Shown here piece after piece: positions 56,457 to 64,000 of a stretch of DNA of 64,000 bases. The stretch covers positions 1,054,001-1,118,000 of the forward strand of contig WIUZ02000012.1 of assembly GCA_015956445.1 (NCBI GenBank). The letters run 5' to 3'. Every line of letters starts with the position of its first letter. The stretch's first letter is position 1. The position numbers were made by a program, and so were the translations under genes. Below the pieces are notes generated by a model. It was not told the DNA's origin, ran no database searches, and saw nothing but the letters and a program-made list of their open reading frames with translations. This stretch comes from Thelephora terrestris (lineage: Eukaryota > Basidiomycota > Agaricomycetes > Thelephorales > Thelephoraceae).

Positions 56457-58882
56457 TGTCAGGCCGACGCGACCTCTACAGTTCAATAGCACTCTTGCTA
56501 TCCAAACCTATCACACTCAGGGGTCAAACACACAGTTATAACCCTGTTGCAAACCCAGGGATATCGGAAGTCTCTTCACAGACTTAGATTGGAGAAGAGG
56601 AGAAAGAAGGAGACAAGGGTCTTCAGGCACTCTTGCTCTAAGCACACAGCAGTAGAGGTCACGGAGAGTCTGATGATAACAAATCTAAGGAGTACAGGCT
56701 AAACTACTCTGAGTATATACTACTTAGATTTGTGACGTGACAGTGACATGTAACTACCCTAAAGATACAAACACAGACAAACATGGTCCGTGCACAGCAC
56801 TGCATGGTCTGTGCGTTACGTGGTGACTAATGCTACAAATTATCAGCTGATAAACGAAAGTGTGGCGGCCAATAGCAATTTGAGAGCATTACAGAGCAAT
56901 TACAAAGCATGACGTAGCCTGGGAATGTTCGGAAGGAATGTGGGTATGACTGACTAACAGCCAATGGCAAAAGGGGAGCATATGACTAAGAAATAGGGGC
57001 ATATGATGTCATGTGGGTCATGCGCAGTAAACAATAGAAATGATGACTCAACTCCTGAGTCGTGGAAGGGGCGTGGCATTTGGTATATAACCAAAGGGGG
57101 TTGGATGACTGGGTTTCTAAACAAACCCTCCTTTGTTACACACACACACAGCCAACATGCCTCGTGCTTCTACTCGTGTTCCGACTCGCCGCTCTTCTTC
57201 CTACTCTCCTGTTCAGGAGAACAACTTCAACATCGACCGCTTCTCCCATGCTCGTCGGGATCCGTCTCGTCCTTATCCCACTTTGGGAGCTGTTATGGAC
57301 CGGACCGCCACCGCCGACCCTAATGAGGGGTTCTCTGATTTAGGTGGGGGCCCTGCTTGCATATTCCGATTTAGGAAACCAAGCTAACTCCTTTTAGGTT
57401 TCAGGGATTTCATCCAGGCTTCTCGTAGAGTATCTCGACGCAAGTTGGCTCGTATCAAGACCAACCCCTATGCGACCGAACTCCTTAACAGGGGTGTCGA
57501 GTTCGTTACTGAGACTAATGAGACCTTCAACTCTGTGTTGGAGGCCAGCGTTATCCATACGGGTAACGTTGGGTCTATGTTGATGGATGAGATTGCTCAT
57601 GTCAATGAGCGTGTCGATGGTCGTCAGGATGAAATCGAGAACTTGGAGAAGGACGTTGCCGTGTTGCAAGATTGGACGATGAAGACGGATGATGCCGCTG
57701 AGAAACAGGCTGCGGATCTTGACATGTTGAAGGTAAGAAATGTGGGGTCGGGAGTAATTGACTTTCCTAACTCCACTTTTCTTTTAGGGAGAGATGATCA
57801 CGTTGAAGGACTTGGTCCGGAGTCTTATTGCTAAGACTGGAGAATTGGAGGACGATAAGGTAACGGGTAGGGGTTGAAGGTTTTTGATGTCTTCTAACCC
57901 TATTCGTTTTAGGTTCGCCTTACTCGTCGTATCTCCGAGTTGACCGGAGAAGTCCGGGATCTCCAGAGGAGGTGCAACGAGCCGGAGGTCCGAGTCGAAG
58001 AAGAGGAAGGGGAAGAGGTTCTGCATCGGGCCGGGTCGCCGATCATCCCTAACCGGGCTGAGTCGCCGCCTGCTTGTTTGTTGGTCCGTCACGAGAATAG
58101 GTTGGTTCCTATTGATGATGAGGTCATCGAAATCGGGAGCGACGAATTCTATCAGAACGTAGGAGTCGTCCGTCGGGACACTCCTCGTCCTGAGTTCGTT
58201 TCTACTTCTTGGGGTAGTCGCCGTCAATGGCCTGCTCTGGAGTATGATCCGTACACCGAGTTCGTTCCCGATAGTGAACCAAACTCTGATACGGAGCTTC
58301 CAGATTACGATGACTTGTCGGACGTGGACCCAAACGAGATCCGGGAGCAGAACTGGTTGAATGAGGAGTTGGTGAGGTCGGCATTGGAAGTAGTACAAAG
58401 GATCCGAAGAGATATTAATTAGATAACTCTTTTGTACTGTTGGCTTCCAATGGATTTTCTATATTGTCTATTGCGTGTGATCCATAAGTCGTAAAGCATA
58501 ATGGTTTTCATAAGTCCAATCCAAGGGTCAGATTAATAAGCCGGTTGACTTCTGCGAGAGGTCAGCGCGCGACGCTTATTAATACATCCCTTGTTGTCGG
58601 TAGCCTGAATATCTACTAGTCGTCCATGGGCAACGGAGGGCCAGGTAGGGGGGATCTTCATAGGAAGGTCCGCCGGTACATGTTCACGTATTATACCTCG
58701 GGTCTTCTGGGGTATCTTGACTAGTAGCACGTTCCACGTATTGGACTTTGAATCGTTAAGCATAGGGCATACTGCATAATAAACAGTTTACCACCGTGTT
58801 TAGGGCAGGGCACCGACTGACTTAGTGGTGATGAAGCGTTAAATAAAGGAAATGAAAGGGGGTAAACGGTGAAATCATCACA
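56457..58882 (+). mobile_element. F1 copy C6, inserted inside F1 copy C5
   Basis: 2426 bp in the opposite orientation to C5, with a perfect 5-bp target duplication CTTTG (56452-56456 and 58883-58887). This is a self-insertion of the family and the youngest event at this site. Confidence 0.93.
57157..58422 (+). CDS. F1 gene, copy C6, intact with a divergent coiled-coil block
   Basis: Exons 57157-57343, 57398-57732, 57788-57859 and 57913-58422 join in phase to 367 residues. Most of the protein matches other F1 copies closely, but the end of exon 2 (QDEIENLEKDVAVLQDW to QAADLDMLK) differs strongly over about 33 residues at exactly the same length. Exon 4 has one extra residue (EEEEGEEV). It ends RRDIN. 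Intact frame. See the copy at 43404 for the overall description. Confidence 0.75.
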
Positions 58883-60121
58883 CTTTGTACTACTTCCAAT
58901 GCCGACCTCACCAACTCCTCATTCAACCAGTTCTGCTCCCGGATCTCGTTTGGGTCCACGTCCGACAAGTCATCGTAATCTGGAAGCTCCGTATCAGAGT
59001 TTGGTTCACTATCGGGAACGAACTCGGCGTACGGATCATACTCCAGAGCAGGCCATTGACGGCGACTACCCCAAGGAGTAGAAACGAACTCAGGACGAGG
59101 AGTGTCCCTACGAACAACTCCTACGTTCTGATAGAATTCGTCGCTCCCGATCTCAATGACCTCATCATCGATCGGAACCAACCTGTTCTCGTGGCGAACC
59201 AACAAACGAGCGGGTGGCGACTCAGCCTGGTTAGGGATGATTGGCGACCCGGCCCGATGCGGAACTTCTGGCTCCTCTTCTTCGACTTGGACCTCCGGCT
59301 CGTTGCACTTTCTCTGGAGACCCCGGACTTCTCCGGTCAACTCGGAAACACGACGAGTAAGGCGAACCTAAAGGAATAGGGTTAGAAGATATCAAAAAAC
59401 CTTCAACCCCTACCCCTTACCTTATCGTCTTCCAACTCCCCGGTCTTCGCGACAAGACTCCGGACCAGGTCCTTCAATGTGATCACCTCTCCCTAAAGGA
59501 AATGTTAGGTTAGAGATATCCAATATCTCCCGACCCCACATTTACCTTCAACCTGTCAATCGCCATACCATGTTGCTCCTGCTCATCCTCAATCTTCAAG
59601 ATGCCCTCATGACACCCAAGGAACTCCTTCTCTAGCTTCTCGATCTCTTCACGACGACCATCAACTCGCTCATTAACATGAGCTATCTCATCCATCAACA
59701 TGGACCCAACGTTACCCGTATGGATAACGCTGGCCTCCAACACAGAGTTGAAGGTCTCATTGGTCTCGGTGACAAACTCGACGCCCCTGTTAAGGAGTTC
59801 GGTCGCATAAGGGTTCGTCTCAATACGCGCCAACTTGCGCCGAGACACCCTACGAGAAGCCTGGATAAAATCCCTGAAACCTAAAAGGAGTTAGCTTGGT
59901 TTCCTGAATTGGAATGCGCAAGCAGGGCCCCCACCTAAGTCGGTAAAACCCTCATTAGGGTCGGCGGTGGCGGTCCGGTCCATAACGGCTCCCAAGGTGG
60001 GATAAGGGCGGGAAGCATCCCGGCGAGCATGAGAGAAGCGGTCAATGTTGAAGTTGTTCTCCTGAACAGGAGAGTAGGAAGAAGAGCGGCGGGTGGAAAC
60101 ACGAGTAGAAGCACGAGGCAT
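58822..60121 (-). CDS. F1 gene, copy C5, altered C-terminus from the C6 insertion
   Basis: Starts MPRASTRVSTRRSSSYS at 60121, with exons 1-3 open. In exon 4 the frame runs ...LVRSALEVVQ and then enters the C6 terminal sequence, which adds about 20 new residues (SVMISPFTPFHF...) before a stop at 58822. It loses only the last seven native residues. The protein may still be made with a new tail. Confidence 0.65.
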
Positions 60122-60817
60122 GTTGGCTGTGTGTAACAAAGGGAGGTTTGTTGAGAAGACCCAGTCATCCAACCCCCTTTGGTTATATACTAAATGCCAC
60201 GCCCCTTCCACGACTCAGGAGTTGAGTCATCATTTCTATTGTTTACTGCGCATGACCCACATGACATCATATGCCCCTATTTCTTAGTCATATGCTCCCC
60301 TTTTGCCATTGGCTGTTAGTCAGCCATACCCACATTCCTTCCGAACATTCTCAGGATACGTCATGCTTTGTAACTGCTTTGTAATGCTCTCAAATTGCTA
60401 TTGGCCGCCACACTTTCGTTTATCAGCTGATAATTTGTAGCATTAGTCACCACGTAACGCACAGACCATGCAGTGCTGCGCACGGACCATGTTTGTCTGT
60501 GTTTTTATCCATAGTATAGTTACATGTCACTGTCACGTCACAAATCTAAGTAGTATATATACTCAGAGTAGTTTAGCCTGTACTCCTTAGATTTGTTATC
60601 ATCAGACTCTCCGTGACCTCTACTGCTGTGTGCTTAGAGCAAGAGTGCCTGAAGACCCTTGTCTCCTTCTTTCTCCTCTTCTCCAATCTAGTCTGTGAAG
60701 AGACTTCCGATATCCCTGGGTTTGCAACAGGGTTATAACTGTGTGTTAGACCCCTGTGTGTGATAGGTTTGGATAGCAAGTGTGCTATTGAACTGTAGAG
60801 GTCGCGTCGGCCTGACA

Positions 60818-61630
60818 CCTGTCGCAGGACAATATTTTCTTTTGCGTGGCTGCTGCCGGGTCAAGCACATCTCGCATAGAGGATGCAGGCAAAGCGAGGC
60901 AGGGTTCCTTCATAGACATGACATGTACAGGAATCCAATTTTTTACTGCTTTTCTGGCAAGAAAGATTGAGTAATCAATCTGGTGGCCATTTGGCATCGA
61001 GCGAGCGTGTTCAGGCATGCTCTCTCCTGCGGCTGGTATATTTTTCAAGTCAGACCAGGAGTCGGCACTTCAGTGATCGGCCGTGAGTAAATTATTTTAG
61101 CATCTCAACAGTAAATATCGTAACGGCGCAGGGCGCCAGTCCCCAACTCCTGGGACATTGATTACTTGGGATTTTTTTCTTTGCTTAGACAAGCAGAACG
61201 AATTTTCCATTTGGGAAGCAACAATGGATCCATATCTATTGTGGATAAGCAGTGGCAAATCAACAATAGTCAAGGTGTACAATCACTCGCCGGCGGTGGC
61301 ACTGACACTTGTTGCAGAAGCTCAGGGGTAGAGCACAGCACCAGCTGTTGTGTCTGTCACACAAAGTCATCCTGGATATGCTTGATGTAACCAGCCTTCG
61401 TTTTACATCCTATATGAATAGTTTCCCGGAACCTCTGAGCCCAATTCAAGAGGTCATTTTGAGGAAAAAGCAGCAAACGTGCAAAGAAATCACTGGAATT
61501 GGAGAGAAACGATGGAGGATAACAGTAGTCAAGCAGGTAGTACTCTTCTTGCATGGTAACGGATTCAATGTGTCAAATAGACTGTATCTGACTTTAGGAC
61601 CGTAAAACCCGTAAAACCGAGCAACCGTTG
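60818..61630. other. Unassigned region right of the F1 pair
   Basis: No gene recognised. A minus-strand open frame (about 61048-60818, MKNIPAAGESMPEHARS...) could be an exon remnant. Confidence 0.35.
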
Positions 61631-62640
61631 AACTGCTACTATCCGGGTGGAGTCGGGACACGACCAGAATAGCAGAAGTGGGGGTGAGGGGTCACCGGTT
61701 GTGCAGAGGTCGGGAAGGGGAGAGAAGCTAGACAGAGGAGAGGGAACCACGGTAGGTCGCGACGTTGTCGGGACGAGAAGGGAGAACTCCGTACTAGCAA
61801 ACTCCTGCTAGACGATGACGATGGGCTAAGGGGCTAGTGGGCGATGGGCTAGTAGGCTAGGGGTCTATTGGAACTATGGGGCTAGTGGAATCGATGTCAG
61901 AGCGAGGAGCTGGAGGTTTTCGATGATCAGGTCGTCCAAGCAGAAGGGAGAAGAGGTGTGAAGAGGCCCAGGGGTTTCTTGGTCGTTCAACTAGCTAGTA
62001 CAGGGTATTTATAGGTAAAGACAGTGCGATCTACGCGAAAGAGATGGGAAAAGTAGCGAACAAATGGAGAAACGGTGGGAGAATAAGAACAGGTAGATAG
62101 AAGGGGATAAACGAGAGTCCGATGCAGGGTAGGGAGACAAACGGTTCATCGGGAGGCCGGAACGAGGCTGGGACAGGTCTTACCGAGAGGATGGAGCGAT
62201 CGTGAGAAACAGGACCGAAAGGGGAAGTCTACGGGTTCGAGATCAAAAGATCGTAACCGGGCGGGAGAGCGGGAGCAGTCGAAGATGATTGGCGAGCGAG
62301 AGGGAACGAGTCGACACGTGTATAGACTGAAGGGAACCGGACCGAGGGAGGGGACACGTCATCTCGGCGAGATAAGGGATCGGGAGACATCGGCCGATCG
62401 CAACATCACGTGCCGTTCGGGGAGGACGGCCACGGAGGCAGAAACAGCGTGCGATGACGCGCGTCGAAGGGATCGCGGGAACGGTTCGATGATCGGGATG
62501 TCAAGTGGGCGTGACCCTCCTGTGACCGATCGAGGGGTCGTCGGCTCGCGTAGTCAGTAGCTAGCGGGGTAGGGAGGTAGGGACTGGGGACTAGCACTAG
62601 ATTCGAAGGTCGCGCGAATAGACAGCGGGTCATCTCCTCG
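61631..62640 (+). repeat. LTR3-like sequence upstream of a gag-like gene
   Basis: Purine-rich, starting TGAACTGCTAC and with a TATTTATAGG box about 370 bp in, as in LTR3-1 and LTR3-2. Its right border shows the same TCATCTCC...GACTTTTAAAA junction as the one at 25578-25600. Overall identity to LTR3 is low, so it is a related family at most. Boundaries are approximate. Confidence 0.45.
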
Positions 62641-62784
62641 AGACTTTTAAAATTCAACCACCCTTGGTTGCGTGAGGTTGCCATGAGGCACACGTGAGGC
62701 GTCCGAATCGGGAAGGCCGCGCGGAAGCAAAACGACGAGATCGCGGTTTCGCCAGCTCATCACTTCTCTTTTCTGGTCCTCATC

Positions 62785-63915
62785 ATGTCTTCCTCTTCTA
62801 AATGGACTCCTCCTGCTGCTGCCAGCGACCCGATTATCCTGGCCGCTATGATACAGAGCGCCAAGGCGGTGAAGATCCCGGACGACGAGAAGCATCCCAA
62901 TTGGGCTCGCCCCACGATCAAGGCCTTGGTGTCGGCTCAGGGACGTCCGGAAGCGTTCGAGCCCGTCTGGGCGACGGTCCTGCCGTTTTGGCGGCTCAAG
63001 GGGTTGGAGGAAAGGCTGGAGGGAGATAAGGAGTTGCGGGACCCTTGGGCGATGCATGCGTTGGCTTGGCTGGTGAGTCGAGTCGCGACGTTTCGATGTG
63101 GCGGGAGGGAGGGACTAAATCGTCGAGTTTGTAGGCTCGTCATCGGGACGTGTGCCGTAGTTTTGGGCTCCCGCCTCTGCAGTTGATCGTCGACTGGGCA
63201 GACGCGGCAGAGTCCATTGGTTGGTTAACTCCGGGCTCGACCCCTTTTGGCGAGGATGCAGAGGAGGCTCCCGCACCCGTGATTAGTCGTCAATCGACGC
63301 TTCGACCGGTCGGGAGTGCTGGGGGGGCTACTACGCCAGCTATGAGTCGTCAGCCGTCTATCCAGGCGGTCAGGGGCACGGTGGGCGATCTGCCGCCTCC
63401 CACCAGTCGCGAGCCCTCCATTCAGCCAACTCCACAGGTGTCCGAGCGAGACGAGGACTTTGAGATGGAGGATACGCCCAGAAGGAGCGCTGGGGGTGGT
63501 CGGAACACGACGGGGGGTAAAAGTGCGCTCATCCCATACGTTGCCGTCCCTCCTCGTCCCCAGGCTACCAGAAGGGATGTTTCGGCCACAGAGTCGAACG
63601 TCGGGTCGAAGCGGGATCTCCCCAGCTCGCCGAGTAAGGAGGAGTCCACCTCAAAACGTTCGCGGACGACGGGTACCACCGGGAAGGGGAAGGGCGTTCA
63701 ACGTGATCACGTCCCGGCCTTTTTAGCCATCGACCTCTCCGGCGAGACATATGAGGAGGAGGAGCAGCTGAATACGGTGAAGTTTCCGGGTGCGCGCAAA
63801 TACGTGAGTCTTTTAAACCTTTCGCGCTGTATCCGGGAGGTCTCATACTTCTTCCAGACATGTGATCGGTGCGACTCGTCCTCGTCGAAGGTGGTGAAGG
63901 ATGCGTGTCGTCCAA
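62785..63915 (+). pseudogene. LTR-associated multi-exon gag-like gene, cut by a palindrome
   Basis: A TATA-like CTTTTAAAATTC at about 62645 precedes the start MSSSSKWTPPAAASDPIIL at 62785. Exon 1 ends MHALAWL near 63072, exon 2 (from about 63136) reads HRDVCRSFGLPPLQLIVDWA, then a long Pro/Ser-rich stretch with repeated SRQPS/SREPS motifs, acidic patches and a basic KRSRTTGTTGKGKG. Exon 3 after an intron near 63804-63860 has TCDRCDSSSSKVVKDACRP, a possible Cys-cluster. The frame is cut at 63916 by a CACTG element. I do not recognise a named family. The overall layout (helical head, disordered tail, small exons) resembles the F1 and F2 genes. Confidence 0.5.
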
Positions 63916-64000
63916 CACTGGGGGCAGACCCCTACTTACCCAGCAGGCAAATTGAGGGTTTTTTGAGAGTTTTTCAACAATTTACTCAGGTTTTACCCAG
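63916..64000. mobile_element. Left end of a P-C type palindromic element
   Basis: Starts CACTGGGGGCAGACCCCTAC and matches the P-C left arm; the rest is beyond the window. Confidence 0.8.

Larger units (their letters stand above)
55973..60817 (-). mobile_element. F1 copy C5, interrupted by F1 copy C6
   Basis: Outer F1 copy in reverse orientation (TGTGATGATTTCGCCG to GTCGGCCTGACA). Removing C6 leaves about 2414 bp. Unlike the other F1 copies, its outer flanks do not match (CATGC left, CCTGT right), so a deletion or recombination removed one flank. Confidence 0.88.

Noticed and set aside
1-64000. tRNA or rRNA genes
   Set aside because: No cloverleaf with A and B box spacing and no rRNA-like stretch was seen on reading; not tested by a covariance search.

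Overview
The window looks like a chromosome segment of a basidiomycete fungus, probably Agaricomycotina. Genes are cut by many 45-60 bp GT-AG introns, a DUF6533-type seven-helix gene is present, and neighbouring genes are tightly packed. No rRNA, tRNA, CRISPR or prokaryotic signal was seen.

Region 1-8.2 kb is an ordinary gene island. It holds glycogen synthase (minus, running off the left edge), a DUF6533 membrane protein (plus, 11 small exons assembled by phase), ornithine carbamoyltransferase (minus), a CAP59-like GT69 glycosyltransferase (minus) and an EFM7/NNT1-type protein methyltransferase (plus). Intergenic gaps are only about 60-330 bp.

Region 8.2-64 kb is a nested accumulation of mobile DNA. 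Three layers can be read directly. (1) Element F2 (three copies, core about 3.3 kb) and element F1 (six copies, core about 2.42 kb) begin TGT and end ACA and are flanked by 5-bp target duplications (8 of 9 copies perfect). Each carries one intron-containing, TATA-driven gene for a predicted coiled-coil protein: 465 aa in F2 and 366 aa in F1. I do not recognise either protein. Neither element has internal long repeats, a reverse transcriptase or a transposase. (2) 1.0-1.1 kb TG...CA sequences, called LTR3 here and probably solo LTRs, sit at CCGG sites inside F1 and F2. Related sequences stand just upstream of other gag-like genes at 25.6 and 62.8 kb. (3) At least eight nearly complete palindromes (about 0.5-0.88 kb) start CACTGGGG and end CCCCAGTG. 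Seven have 3-bp target duplications, consistent with non-autonomous CACTA-type foldback elements. They are inserted in F1/F2-containing DNA and in host-like genes.

The nesting gives a relative chronology. F2-a (9569-17635) contains a palindrome, an F1 copy that itself contains LTR3, and a second palindrome. F2-c (47134-55167) contains F1, LTR3 and two palindromes, and F2-c itself splits an older gene. At 55973-60817 one F1 copy lies inside another. A DUF6818/Myb-like gene is split by a palindrome, a PIF/Harbinger transposase is a decayed pseudogene, and a TA-flanked MITE is present.

The most interesting signal is the F1/F2 system: small retroviral-integrase-style insertions (TG/CA, 5-bp duplication) that keep introns and, in several copies, an intact gene of unknown role. 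All coordinates were read by eye and may be off by a base or two.
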